64,000 nucleotides of DNA from Ureibacillus xyleni (lineage in GTDB: Bacteria > Bacillota > Bacilli > Bacillales_A > Planococcaceae). How positions within the stretch are numbered: position 1 is the first letter of the stretch; the number at the start of each line of letters is the position of its first letter. Location of the stretch: NCBI RefSeq assembly GCF_900217795.1, contig NZ_OBMQ01000001.1:425011-489010 (forward strand). The letters are read 5' to 3'. The notes under the pieces are model-generated. The model saw nothing but the letters and a program-made list of their open reading frames with translations. It ran no database searches and was not told the DNA's origin. The position numbers and the translations under genes are program-made. This document shows positions 26,136 to 35,548 of this stretch, piece after piece.

Positions 26136-26387
26136 CAAGTAGGTAGGGCACTGAAAAAGTCGATTTTAATAAATTTTTATAATAAAAATACGCTCAGATC
26201 TTTTAGGAAGTGGGATTCACGAAGACTCCTACGGGAACAGCTTGAGCTGAAGACCCCGCAGGAGCTTGCGACGAGGAGGCTGAAGCCAAGCCCGTGGAAA
26301 GCGAAGTGAATCCCACCTTCTATTTAGAAGCAAATAATTACTATAAATTTTTATCGGTATTTAGTTTTTCAGTGCCCTCCAAGTAGG
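26136..26387. mobile_element. MITE-like element with terminal inverted repeats and probable 8-bp target duplication
   Basis: AGGGCACTGAAAAA at 26145-26158 is the exact reverse complement of TTTTTCAGTGCCCT at 26365-26378. CAAGTAGG occurs on both sides (26136-26143 and 26380-26387), one base outside each end, as a target-site duplication would. A second inverted repeat, GTGGGATTCAC (26210-26220) and GTGAATCCCAC (26306-26316), encloses a GC-rich core with a hairpin CTCCTACGGG/CCCGCAGGAG. No ORF. The core resembles a repeat I know to be widespread in Bacillaceae intergenic DNA, and the ends recall IS1182-type ends; both comparisons are from memory. Confidence 0.8.
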
Positions 26388-26575
26388 ATAGCTTCTTTTT
26401 AAAGTAGTAAGTTCAAAAAGTAATTACGAATCTTAAAAAATATCCTTATCAAAAAAATGGGAGTATACAAATTCATTCAAGTAACTAGAAACTTTAGATA
26501 ATGAGCTTTTCAAATGAATCGGGATGTACGAACTATTTTTAGGGAAACAATCGTGTAAAGTGAGGATGATACAGA

Positions 26576-27316
26576 ATGGATTTAGCCAATAAGACAGTTA
26601 TAGTAACTGGTGCCGGAACGGGGATAGGGAGAGCAACTGCATTGAAATTGGCAAGTAAAGGTGCAAAAGTTGTTATAAATTATAATAAATCAGAAAAAAA
26701 TGCAGAGGATGTTATTCGAGAGATTAAGAAATTAGGTGGGAAAGCATTTTCTTATAAAGCTGACGTGTCAAATGAAGATGAAGTAAATAGCATGGTTTCC
26801 AAAGTAATTGAAATTTATGGCACAATTGATGGGTTAGTTAATAATGCGAGTATTACAGCCCAAATTCCACTGGATGATTTAAATTCAGTAACAGATCAAA
26901 TATGGAATGACATATTTAATGTAAATGTAAAAGGGATGTTTACTTGTACAAAGGCTGTAGTTCCTTATATGAAACAACAAAAGTCAGGGGTCATAATAAA
27001 TATGGGGAGTGTTGCAGGAGTGACGGGAATAGGATCATCAATACCCTATGCTGCAAGTAAGTCTGCAATACATATAATGACAAAATCATTAGCAATTGCT
27101 TTGGCACCGGAGATAAGAGTAAATGCTATTGCTCCTGGTGCGGTGAATACGAGATGGTGGGCTGGAAATGAGGATAAAATGTATAACCTTGCAGGAAATC
27201 TCCCACTAGAGAAAATATCAACACCTGATGAAATTGCTGATTGTATTATTTTCCAAATGACACAAAAATCTTTGACAGGACAAACATTCATAATAGACAA
27301 TGGGCAGACTCTTTAA
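26576..27316 (+). CDS. SDR-family oxidoreductase (FabG-like)
   Basis: 246-residue classical SDR. TGAGTGIGRATALKL (about 11-25) binds NAD(P), then NNASITAQ near 89, catalytic Ser in NMGSVAGVTG and Tyr/Lys in PYAASKSAIH near 156-160. The end (TGQTFIIDNGQTL) is the usual SDR C-terminus. Fatty-acid, sugar-alcohol and secondary-alcohol dehydrogenases all look like this, and nothing nearby identifies the substrate. GTGAGGATGA precedes the ATG. It stands alone between the MITE-like element and a convergent hydrolase gene. Confidence 0.8.
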   Translation: MDLANKTVIVTGAGTGIGRATALKLASKGAKVVINYNKSEKNAEDVIREIKKLGGKAFSYKADVSNEDEVNSMVSKVIEIYGTIDGLVNNASITAQIPLDDLNSVTDQIWNDIFNVNVKGMFTCTKAVVPYMKQQKSGVIINMGSVAGVTGIGSSIPYAASKSAIHIMTKSLAIALAPEIRVNAIAPGAVNTRWWAGNEDKMYNLAGNLPLEKISTPDEIADCIIFQMTQKSLTGQTFIIDNGQTL

Positions 27317-27410
27317 AATTTACAACACTTTCAAACTTCTCTTTATGGTTTATGGCAATCCAGAGTTCCATAACAGGGAAAAAATATAGATAATAATTTT
27401 AATAGAAAAG

Positions 27411-27441
27411 AATCCTGAATATGTTTTTTCAGGATTTTTTT
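27411..27441. terminator. Terminator between convergent SDR and hydrolase genes
   Basis: AATCCTGAA and TTCAGGATT form a stem followed by TTTTT on the plus strand; the minus-strand tail (CTTTTCTATT) is weaker. Confidence 0.75.
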
Positions 27442-27455
27442 ATACCTATTTTTTA

Positions 27456-28322
27456 TTAGTTTGCTATTAAATAATCAGTTACTAATTTGTTTACTTCATC
27501 TTTTTGTTCCGCAGATAAACAATGTGAAGCGCCAACAACTAACTTAGTAGTTATTATAGGGTTAGTTGAAGCTCTCTCAAATGCCTTGTCAACCGATGAA
27601 TACACTACTTCCTCATTACCAATTAGTAATAGAGTTGGAGTTTTTAAATTTCGTATTTCCTCATCATTATAGGTTCTCGGCGGGACACGAAGTTGCATTA
27701 CACCAAACTTGTAACCAACCACAAACTGATTAAATAAAACTTGGTCCGGTACACTATTTTTAGCAAACAGCCATTTATATAGTTTTTTTATGAAGTAAGT
27801 TTTTTTAAACCACATTGCTGGAAATAGTTTGAGAGGAAATTTCCAGTTTAATCGGTCAAAACTCATAACGGGTGCAAGTAAAACAAGTTTTTTAACCCGA
27901 TTAGAATTAAGACAATATTGTAAAGACATCCAGCCTCCCATAGAATGACCAGCTAAAAAAACTTTATCCAACCCTAAAGAATCTAATAATTCATCTAGCC
28001 AAGTATTAATATCTTCTGATGTTGAAATAGATTTTGTGCATTCACTTTTCCCAAAATCCCCCACTATATCTATGGCGTAAATTCTAAAATGTTTACTCCA
28101 AGTGGGAGCATTAGCAAACCACATTGTTGAACTAACCGTCATGCCATGAATTAAAACTAGTGGGGGTGCGCTAACAGGTCCGCAGACGATTACATGAGTT
28201 TTTCCAAAAGAAGTCTCAATGTAATCCGTTTCTAATTCAATTCCCCAAAGCTTAAGTGATCTATCATACTGTTTAAAATAAATTTGTTTAGCCACATCAG
28301 TCTTAAAAGTCTTTTTGGACAT
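27456..28322 (-). CDS. Alpha/beta hydrolase
   Basis: 288 residues. LVLIHGMTVSS (about 56) gives the oxyanion HG, the nucleophile elbow is LAGHSMGGWM (Ser near 126), and the catalytic His is in VGASHCLS near the end. The acid position after strand six reads LLIGNEEVVYS, so the acid is probably Glu rather than the usual Asp. Cytosolic, no signal peptide. AAAGGAGGT precedes the ATG. Similar proteins in firmicutes are annotated as esterases or lipases; substrate unknown. Confidence 0.82.
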   Translation of the reverse strand: MSKKTFKTDVAKQIYFKQYDRSLKLWGIELETDYIETSFGKTHVIVCGPVSAPPLVLIHGMTVSSTMWFANAPTWSKHFRIYAIDIVGDFGKSECTKSISTSEDINTWLDELLDSLGLDKVFLAGHSMGGWMSLQYCLNSNRVKKLVLLAPVMSFDRLNWKFPLKLFPAMWFKKTYFIKKLYKWLFAKNSVPDQVLFNQFVVGYKFGVMQLRVPPRTYNDEEIRNLKTPTLLLIGNEEVVYSSVDKAFERASTNPIITTKLVVGASHCLSAEQKDEVNKLVTDYLIAN

Positions 28323-28594
28323 AAATAAGTTACCTCCTTTTTCAATAACCCTCCATAATCTGTATTTTTTATAATATCAGAAAATAAGTTGCCAAAAACA
28401 TGAAAAAAGATATTATTTTTTACCATTTTTACAGTTTAAATTAAGGATTAAAATTAAAAAAAATACAAAGTAGGAAAAAATCAAATGGAAGAAAAGGAGA
28501 AGAGACTTTGAAAAAATTCCTAAAAAATGCGTTGTGTTAAGTAGGGGGTACACAGCAACTTTATTGATTTAGAAAAATTATGGAGGAATGCAAT
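28323..28594. other. Divergent intergenic region, no gene seen
   Basis: AT-rich gap between the hydrolase (minus) and the HXXEE gene (plus). Promoters for both must lie here, but no pair of hexamers is convincing. Confidence 0.35.
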
Positions 28595-29125
28595 ATGACA
28601 CTTGATATCCAAACATTAATATGGCTATTTCCAATTATGTTTATTTTTCATGATTTTGAGGAGATTATCATGATGGAAAAGTGGCTGGAAAAGAATTTGA
28701 CAAATATTTCTGGTAGGTTACCATCAAGTATTGCTCTAAAAGTAATCAAACAATTTTCAATGTCAACCGCACAAATGACTGTGGCGGTGCTAGTTATTTT
28801 CTTATTTGTAAGTAGTTCATCCTTTTTTGCTAGTCAGTATATAAATCAAGGCAGTTTTAGTAACATTTATATTTTTACTGTGATTATCCTTGCTTTTTTT
28901 GTTCATGTATTTACTCATATCGGTCAATCTATTTTATTTCGCTCGTTAACTCCTGGTATAGTATCCTCTATTTTCATAGTTTTACCTTATAGTATCATCA
29001 TGATCAACTCATTAATAATTAATGAAATAATTACATGGCAAATCATTTTCATATGCTTACCCTTTATGTTTTTATTACTTCCTATTGTAATTTTCGCACA
29101 TTGGATTGGAAAAAAAACTATATAA
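28595..29125 (+). CDS. HXXEE-domain membrane protein
   Basis: About 176 residues, five hydrophobic segments. The N-terminal helix contains FIFHDFEEIIMMEKW, the His-x-x-Glu-Glu signature that names the family, placed at the membrane face. A second His-rich helix reads FVHVFTHIGQSI. The conserved acidic and His residues suggest metal binding or a membrane enzyme, but the family has no established role. ATG at 28595 follows GGAGG by eight bases. The MFS gene begins 30 bases after the stop, so the two likely form an operon. Confidence 0.8.
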   Translation: MTLDIQTLIWLFPIMFIFHDFEEIIMMEKWLEKNLTNISGRLPSSIALKVIKQFSMSTAQMTVAVLVIFLFVSSSSFFASQYINQGSFSNIYIFTVIILAFFVHVFTHIGQSILFRSLTPGIVSSIFIVLPYSIIMINSLIINEIITWQIIFICLPFMFLLLPIVIFAHWIGKKTI

Positions 29126-29155
29126 ATTTTTTTATATTTAATAGGAGGTGATAAC

Positions 29156-30400
29156 ATGTTAAGAAAAACTCTTAAATTTCACCCTATTGCATGGGGATTA
29201 ATAATTGGTACGTTCCTATCGAGAGCAGGATTTTTTATGAGTATACCTTTTCTAGGTATTTATTTACATGAGGTTATGGGTTTTTCAACTGCGATGACAG
29301 GAACTATATTATCCATAAGTTTTTTTGTTAGTACTTTTACAAGTTTTATCGGTGGTGCTTGGTCAGATAAAGTTGGTAGATTTCCAGTTATGATTATTTC
29401 AATGTACTTATGGGGAATAGTCTTTGTTGGTTTTACTGTTGCAAGTGAGGTTTGGCATTACTTTGTATTAAATGCTCTTAGTGGATTTTGCAGAAGTATA
29501 TTTGAACCATCTGCACGTGCTCTTTTGGTAGATGTAACGCCGCAAGAGAAAAGAGTAGATGTGTTTAATATGCGTTATTTTGCAATCAATGTTGGAGGAG
29601 CTATAGGTCCATTAATTGGACTATCGCTAGGTGCTTCTAAAACAGCATTACCATTCTTGGTTAGTGCATTATTATATTTTTTATATGGAAGTTTAATATT
29701 TGTATGGAAATACAAATATTCTTCAATAAATATTAGTAAGGAAATAATCGAGAAAGTGACTTTGTTTAACAGCCTAAAAATAATAAGTAAAGATAAAGTG
29801 TTTCGATTTTTTTTAATAGGGAATATTTTTGTTACTGGAGGATATGCACACATTGATACTACATTATCTCAATACCTAGGTAGTGATGGAATAGAGGCAT
29901 ATTCAGTGCTATTTGCAACTAATGCCATATCAATTTTGGTATTGCAATATCCTATAATAAACCTAATGAAAAGGTATTCTCCATTAATTTCATTAAAAAC
30001 AGGCAGTATTTTATTCGGAATTGGGATATTTGGTTTTAGTTTTTCCCACTCACTTCCTCTTATGATAATAGCTATGGTTATTTTTACTATTGGTGAAATT
30101 CTATGTTTCATTATAGGCGATGTACTAATTGGAGATATTGCCCCTGATCATTTAAGGGGTGCGTACTTTGGAGCAGCAGGACTTCAATTTATTGGACAAA
30201 GTGCGGGTGCAGCAATTGGAGGCATGCTTTTAAACATGTTTGGGTTTGAAAGTGGATTCTTAGTTTTTGGCATATTAGCGATATTAACCATTTTAGCTTA
30301 TCCATTTTTTGAAAGAGGACAATATTTACTAAATACCAAATTTAGTGATAATAATTTGACTTTGCCGATAAAAAACAATGGGGCTACAAAATCGTTATGA
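29156..30400 (+). CDS. MFS transporter
   Basis: 414 residues with about twelve membrane segments. The loop between helices 2 and 3 reads GGAWSDKVGRFPVM, the MFS motif A (G-x-x-x-D-x-x-G-R). ALSGFCRSIFEPSARALLVD and INVGGAIGPLIG follow, typical of drug-efflux-like MFS proteins such as the YttB/MdtH type. A strong AGGAGGTGA precedes the ATG. It is probably cotranscribed with the HXXEE gene. Substrate unknown. Confidence 0.82.
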   Translation: MLRKTLKFHPIAWGLIIGTFLSRAGFFMSIPFLGIYLHEVMGFSTAMTGTILSISFFVSTFTSFIGGAWSDKVGRFPVMIISMYLWGIVFVGFTVASEVWHYFVLNALSGFCRSIFEPSARALLVDVTPQEKRVDVFNMRYFAINVGGAIGPLIGLSLGASKTALPFLVSALLYFLYGSLIFVWKYKYSSINISKEIIEKVTLFNSLKIISKDKVFRFFLIGNIFVTGGYAHIDTTLSQYLGSDGIEAYSVLFATNAISILVLQYPIINLMKRYSPLISLKTGSILFGIGIFGFSFSHSLPLMIIAMVIFTIGEILCFIIGDVLIGDIAPDHLRGAYFGAAGLQFIGQSAGAAIGGMLLNMFGFESGFLVFGILAILTILAYPFFERGQYLLNTKFSDNNLTLPIKNNGATKSL

Positions 30401-30430
30401 TTATCACACTTAAATAGAGAATTGAATAAA

Positions 30431-30466
30431 AAACTAGTGAAGGAAAAAACATTTTCTTCACTAGTC
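30431..30466 (-). terminator. Terminator of the minus-strand MFS gene
   Basis: ACTAGTGAAG and CTTCACTAGT form a ten-base stem; on the minus strand it is followed by TTTTTTATTC. Confidence 0.75.
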
Positions 30467-30474
30467 TGTATGAT

Positions 30475-31671
30475 TTATTTAACTTCTGCATGCATTAATG
30501 CTGGTGCTTTTTTTCGAGTCCAACCATAGGCTAATGCATAACAGCCTAATAATATGAATGTTCCTAAAATGAATGGAGATGATAACTTCCATTCTAGTAA
30601 GACACCAGCTAACGCAGGGCCAATCATATTTCCTAAACTCATATAAGCGTTGTTCATACCAGCTGCAAATCCTTGATCTGCTCCTGCAAATTTAGATATT
30701 AATGTGTTCACTGCAGGACGGATGAATACTGTAGCGATTTGGAATAATGTTGAGACTAGTAAAATCATAAAGAATCCACTTACAAAGATGATTAGTACCA
30801 TCGTAATTGCAGCAACGACTAAATTAACTAAAATTACTTTCATCTCACCGTATTTTTTAAATAGTTTATCGACAATAAACATTTGTAGGATGACACCGGA
30901 AAGTCCGCCTAATGTCACAACAATGGCAATATCAGTCGGTGTATAATCAAATTTCAAAGTTAAAAACATCGATAAAGTAGCTTGGAAATTGGCAATTCCA
31001 AAGCTAAAGGTAAATACAACAATTAATAAAATGAAATATGGTGTTTTCACAGAACGAACTAATTGAGTTATTAAATTTTCCCGTGGTTGACTTTGGGCAC
31101 CAGAAGTTTGTGGCTGTATGTTCGGTAAAACAATGAAAGATAATATACCTGCAAGTAACGCAACGATTCCTGCTAAATAAAAAGGAAAATGTAGGTTAAC
31201 AGTTGCTAAAAAACCACCTAATCCGGGACCAATCATGAAACCTAAAGAAATAGCAGCTCCAATCATACCCATGCCTTTACCACGTTCTTCAACAGTTGTA
31301 ATGTCAGCTACATAGGCCATTACTGGAGGCATAATAAATGCAGCACCAAACCCACTTAAGAAACGAGCAAGGAACAATAGCCATACCTCAGAAGCTAATC
31401 CAAACAGAATTTGTGCAATGCCATAAATAATTAACCCGCCAACGATAAATACTTTTCTTCCATAACGGTCTGATAGATCCCCAGAAATTGGTGAAAATAA
31501 AAACTGTGCAAGGGCAAAAATAGCAGTTAAAAATCCAAGAACTTGACCGCCCACACCGAAAATTTCTAAGTAGGAGGGAAGTACAGGAATAATGATGCCA
31601 ATTCCACCCATTGTGATAAACATGTTAAACATTAAAAATAGTAAGGCAATCTTTTTTTTCTTTTGAGACAT
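30475..31671 (-). CDS. MFS multidrug efflux transporter (NorA/Bmr-like)
   Basis: 398 residues, twelve membrane segments. The first helix GGIGIIIPVLPSYLE, motif A as GDLSDRYGRKVF (about 63-74), and motif C as GFMIGPGLGGFLA (about 146-158) place it among 12-helix drug/H+ antiporters of the DHA1 type, such as NorA, Bmr and Blt. Expected to export hydrophobic cations or fluoroquinolones, though this cannot be read from sequence alone. The MBL-fold gene diverges from it across a 162-base gap. Confidence 0.85.
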   Translation of the reverse strand: MSQKKKKIALLFLMFNMFITMGGIGIIIPVLPSYLEIFGVGGQVLGFLTAIFALAQFLFSPISGDLSDRYGRKVFIVGGLIIYGIAQILFGLASEVWLLFLARFLSGFGAAFIMPPVMAYVADITTVEERGKGMGMIGAAISLGFMIGPGLGGFLATVNLHFPFYLAGIVALLAGILSFIVLPNIQPQTSGAQSQPRENLITQLVRSVKTPYFILLIVVFTFSFGIANFQATLSMFLTLKFDYTPTDIAIVVTLGGLSGVILQMFIVDKLFKKYGEMKVILVNLVVAAITMVLIIFVSGFFMILLVSTLFQIATVFIRPAVNTLISKFAGADQGFAAGMNNAYMSLGNMIGPALAGVLLEWKLSSPFILGTFILLGCYALAYGWTRKKAPALMHAEVK

Positions 31672-31833
31672 TTCTGCCCACCTTCCCCTAAACTTTTCCC
31701 CTAGTAACGTGTATTCTCTAGCTTATCACATTGCAAAAGGTTAAACTAGAAAAAAGATAAATATGTATACATTGGGGATTTTTATCTAATTCATGACATA
31801 CCCCTAACTGTTTGGAGTAAAGGAAGCGATTGT

Positions 31834-32817
31834 ATGTTTGGTCCAATAACACAAAATAATAAAATTGTATACCCGATTATTTTTCCTATTAAATATGGTG
31901 CAATGAAATCGATTAATTGTTTTTTGTATAATGATGGATCGACATTAACTTTAATTGATGGAGGGTTAAATACACCCGAGTTTGTGGATTTTTTTGAACA
32001 ATCATTAAGACGTTATAAATTATCAATTGAAGACATCGATCAAATTTTTCTCACTCATCACCATGAGGACCATATTGGCGTAGTGAATTCGATACTTTCT
32101 AAAAGGCAAATTCCTATTTTTGCCCATGACAAAGCAATACCCCGACTACGTTTTGAAAAAGAATTTTTAACGAACAAAATTCATTTTTTTAAAAAGATAT
32201 ACGAAGAATATGGATGTTTACATCTTTCAGCTAATCGCTTTGAAAGAATGAATCAAACTCTTCGTAAACGAAATGAGTTAAGTATATTAGGCGATATCCA
32301 ATCGGTAAATGAAGGTGATCGAATTGGAGATTGTAAAGTAATTGAAGTACCGGGTCATTCTCCAGATTCTATCATTTTTTATGACGAGTCTGTAGGATGG
32401 CAATTTGCAGGTGACTTACTTTTAGAGAACCTATCAACGAATGCTTTAATCGATTTTGATGACAATTTGCAATTGCTTCCGACAGTTTCTCAATATGAAA
32501 ATTCTTTGCAAAAATCACTAAAATTATCGACAAGCTGGGTATTTGCTGGTCATGAAAATTTATTTCAGAATCACACATTAGAAATTCAGAAAAAATTACA
32601 GCGTATGCAAAAGAAAGAAACGAGAATTATTGAAGCCGTGGAAAAAGGGTATCATATAACAATGGATATTGCAGAAGCTCTTTATGGAAAACGAGTTAAA
32701 AAGGAATTTATCTTCATTATATCTGAGGTTATTGGGTATTTGGAATACGCCATTAGTCGGGGCAAACTTGAAAAACGAATGGAAAATGGTCAATGGTATT
32801 TTAGAAAACTAAAATAA
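31834..32817 (+). CDS. MBL-fold metallohydrolase
   Basis: 327 residues. The metal-binding signature is FLTHHHEDHIGVV (about residues 70-82: H-x-H-x-D-H), followed by VIEVPGHSPDSI and FAGDLLLENLS (Asp ligand), and FAGHENLF (last His). A C-terminal winged-helix-like part of about 70 residues (MDIAEALYGKRVKKEFIF) matches the tail found in the lactamase-B plus BLACT_WH arrangement. The substrate may be a thioester or lactone. AAAGGAAGCG precedes the ATG. Ends at its own terminator. Confidence 0.82.
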   Translation: MFGPITQNNKIVYPIIFPIKYGAMKSINCFLYNDGSTLTLIDGGLNTPEFVDFFEQSLRRYKLSIEDIDQIFLTHHHEDHIGVVNSILSKRQIPIFAHDKAIPRLRFEKEFLTNKIHFFKKIYEEYGCLHLSANRFERMNQTLRKRNELSILGDIQSVNEGDRIGDCKVIEVPGHSPDSIIFYDESVGWQFAGDLLLENLSTNALIDFDDNLQLLPTVSQYENSLQKSLKLSTSWVFAGHENLFQNHTLEIQKKLQRMQKKETRIIEAVEKGYHITMDIAEALYGKRVKKEFIFIISEVIGYLEYAISRGKLEKRMENGQWYFRKLK

Positions 32818-32850
32818 ACGAGCAATGATGATTGTCAAAGCTCGTTTTTT
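32818..32850 (+). terminator. Intrinsic terminator after the MBL gene
   Basis: ACGAGC and GCTCGT flank a 16-base loop, followed by TTTTT. Confidence 0.65.
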
Positions 32851-32877
32851 ATATTTATTGAAGTGCTAGTACTTTTC

Positions 32878-33954
32878 CTATCTTAAACTCATTTTAAACT
32901 CTAAAAAATATTCATTATATTTTCCTAGCCATTTTGGTCCTAGGTTTTCGTATACTTCTAAATGCTCACGTATTTCTTCAGCAGGGTAGAAACGTTCGTC
33001 ACTAATCACTTCTGGGTCCATTAATGCCATGGCAGCACGGTTTGGTGTGGAATATCCAACATAGTCATTATTTTGTGCAGATACCTCTGCCTCTAACATA
33101 AAGTTAATAAAAGCATGGGCTCCATCAATGTTTGCTGCAGTTTTGGGAATAACAAAATTATCAAACCATAAATTTGATCCCTCTTCAGGTACTGCAAAGT
33201 CTAACTCTTCATTTTCCCACATCATATCTTGTGCTTGACCAGACCAAGTAAGAGCAACAGTTGCTTCGTTATTTATCATTAATGGAGTAATTTCATCCCC
33301 GATAATCGCTTTTACATTGGGGGATAGGGTTATTAATTTATTTGTTGCTTCGCGAAGTACGTCATCATCTTTTGCATTTAAAGATTTCCCTATAGAATTT
33401 AATCCCATTCCGATTACTTCTCGGGCACCGTCAACTAAAAATACTTTGTCTTTTAATGAAGGATCCCACAAATCTTCCCATGTTGTAAAAGTTAAATGCT
33501 CTTCCACTAAAGTTGGATTAAAAACGATTCCGACTGTACCCCAAAAATAAGGAATTGAATATTTATTTTTTGGATCAAAGGCTAAATCTAAAAAATATGG
33601 ATCAATGTTATTTAAATTTGGTAGTTTTGAATGATCTAATGGTATTAATAAATCTTGTTCAACCATCATCTGAACCATATATTCTGAAGGGACAGCAATA
33701 TCATAAGCAGAGCCACCTTGTTGAACTTTTGTCATCATTGCTTCATTGGAATCGAAAGTTTCGTAAATTACTTTGATGCCGGTTTCTTTTGTAAATTGTT
33801 TGATTAATTCTGGGTCTATATACTCTCCCCAGTTATAGACAGTAATCGTATCCTTACTACCTGCTGAACCTGCTGATTCTAGTCTGTTTGCTGCAAACTG
33901 AAGAAGGGCACAAACGACAACAATGGCAATCGTAGCTTGAACTAAAGATTTCAT
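32878..33954 (-). CDS. potD: Spermidine/putrescine-binding protein
   Basis: 358 residues of the PotD/PotF family: ITVYNWGEYIDPELIKQF (about 37-54), DIAVPSEYMV, IPYFWGTVGIVFN and GLNSIGKSLN. The extracellular domain binds polyamines for the PotABC importer. Odd feature: the N-terminal hydrophobic segment (about 4-22) has no lipobox; its only Cys is in VVVCALLQ, which does not fit the L-x-x-C rule. So this copy may be held by an uncleaved N-terminal helix rather than by a lipid. Its start overlaps the potC stop by four bases. Last gene of the operon. Confidence 0.9.
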   Translation of the reverse strand: MKSLVQATIAIVVVCALLQFAANRLESAGSAGSKDTITVYNWGEYIDPELIKQFTKETGIKVIYETFDSNEAMMTKVQQGGSAYDIAVPSEYMVQMMVEQDLLIPLDHSKLPNLNNIDPYFLDLAFDPKNKYSIPYFWGTVGIVFNPTLVEEHLTFTTWEDLWDPSLKDKVFLVDGAREVIGMGLNSIGKSLNAKDDDVLREATNKLITLSPNVKAIIGDEITPLMINNEATVALTWSGQAQDMMWENEELDFAVPEEGSNLWFDNFVIPKTAANIDGAHAFINFMLEAEVSAQNNDYVGYSTPNRAAMALMDPEVISDERFYPAEEIREHLEVYENLGPKWLGKYNEYFLEFKMSLR

Positions 33955-34751
33955 CGTTGCACCCCCTCATGGATGCGCTTTGAACGGTTGTTAAAGAAAT
34001 AATAGCCGATGACAACGAACACAGTAACAAGGAAAACAAGTCCGGAAATCGCGTTTATTGTTAAAGAAATTCCAGTACGTGCCATTGAGTAAATTTCAAC
34101 CGATAAAGTTGAGAAGCCATTTCCTGTTACAAAAAATGTTACGGCAAAATCATCTAATGAATACGTTAACGCCAAAAAGAATCCTGCAAAAATACCAGGT
34201 TTAATGTAAGGTAAAATGACACGGGTTAATACATCGCGTTTTGAAGCACCTAAGTCTCTAGCTGCATCGATTAATGACGTATTCATTTCTAATAACTTTG
34301 GCAGTACCATTAACACAACGATGGGAACACTAAAAGCCACGTGAGAAACGACAACTGAAGCAAACCCAAGTTTAACACCAATCATTGTAAATAAAATTAA
34401 AAAACTTGCTCCAATTACAACGTCTGGACTAACAATTAATACATTATTTAACGAAAGAAGCGTGTTGCGTATTTTTTTATCTTTTATTGAAACAATCCCA
34501 ATTGCACCTAAAGTTCCGAAAATCGTAGCAATTAAGCCGGAAAGGAGAGCTACAATTACGGTATTGATTAGAATAACAATTAATCGCGAGTCTTTAAAAA
34601 CTGCTTTGTAATGTTCTAATGTAAAGGATTCAAAGTCATTCATTGATCCTCCACTATTAAAAGAATAGTAAATTAAATAGAAAATCGGCGCATATAAAAC
34701 AAGAAATACAATGATAAGATATAACTTAGATGCGCTAGATAGTTTTCTCAT
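33951..34751 (-). CDS. potC: Spermidine/putrescine ABC permease PotC
   Basis: 266 residues, six membrane segments. The cytosolic EAA loop that contacts the ATPase is [22 protein letters not shown] (about 165-186), a good match to PotC-type permeases. Start overlaps the potB stop by four bases (ATGA), and its stop overlaps potD, so translation is coupled along the operon. Forms the heterodimeric channel with PotB. Confidence 0.92.
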   Translation of the reverse strand: MRKLSSASKLYLIIVFLVLYAPIFYLIYYSFNSGGSMNDFESFTLEHYKAVFKDSRLIVILINTVIVALLSGLIATIFGTLGAIGIVSIKDKKIRNTLLSLNNVLIVSPDVVIGASFLILFTMIGVKLGFASVVVSHVAFSVPIVVLMVLPKLLEMNTSLIDAARDLGASKRDVLTRVILPYIKPGIFAGFFLALTYSLDDFAVTFFVTGNGFSTLSVEIYSMARTGISLTINAISGLVFLVTVFVVIGYYFFNNRSKRIHEGVQR

Positions 34752-35548
34752 CGCACGCGGCCTCCTTTCTTCTGACCAGTTAAGAACATGATGACAACCA
34801 TGCTAAGAATTAGGAAGACAGCGATGGTAGAGCCCATACCCCAGTTTTGCGATACGAGGAATTGTTGTTCAATGGCAGTACCTAATGTGATTACTTGATT
34901 TCCTGCAATCAACCGAGTAATCATAAATAGTGATAAGGCTGGAATAAATGTTACTTGGATACCTGATTTTACACCGTCAATTGTTAACGGAAATATAACT
35001 CGAAGGAATGTTGTAAAACTCGATGCACCTAAATCTCGAGCAGCATAAATCAGAGTTGGGTTTAACTTATCTAACGAGTTGAAAATCGGAATAATCATAA
35101 ATGGAATGAAAATATACACCGATACAAAAATAAAACTAAAATCAGTAAATAAAATTTGTTTTGGTTCAAACCCAAATACTTCAACCGCCGCATTGATTGG
35201 TCCGTATAAACCAAAAATACCGATAAAAGCATAGGTTTTTAGCAGTAAATTAATCCACGATGGAATGATAATTAACATCAACCATAACTGTTTATGTTTT
35301 GTTTTTGTCAATAGGTAAGCAGTTGGATAAGCAATCATTAACGTAAACAATGTAATTAAGAAAGCATACCAAAAACTAGTAAGCGTCATTTTTAAATAAA
35401 CCGGTGAGAAGAAAGCTTTGTAGTTGGCAATGGTAAAATTTCCACTTAAATCAAGCATCGAGTAATAAACGATTAAGGCAATAGGTGCGATGACAAATAA
35501 TGCAATCCAAATAATATAAGGAAATAACGCGCCCCTTTGTTTAGCCAT
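34748..35548 (-). CDS. potB: Spermidine/putrescine ABC permease PotB
   Basis: 266 residues, six membrane segments. The EAA loop reads [20 protein letters not shown], and [17 protein letters not shown] near the C-terminus is typical of PotB. ATG at 35548 is preferred: GGAGATGA precedes it by about eight bases. In-frame ATGs at 35563 and 35557 lie inside the end of potA without a site. Overlaps potA by eight bases. Confidence 0.92.
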   Translation of the reverse strand: MAKQRGALFPYIIWIALFVIAPIALIVYYSMLDLSGNFTIANYKAFFSPVYLKMTLTSFWYAFLITLFTLMIAYPTAYLLTKTKHKQLWLMLIIIPSWINLLLKTYAFIGIFGLYGPINAAVEVFGFEPKQILFTDFSFIFVSVYIFIPFMIIPIFNSLDKLNPTLIYAARDLGASSFTTFLRVIFPLTIDGVKSGIQVTFIPALSLFMITRLIAGNQVITLGTAIEQQFLVSQNWGMGSTIAVFLILSMVVIMFLTGQKKGGRVR

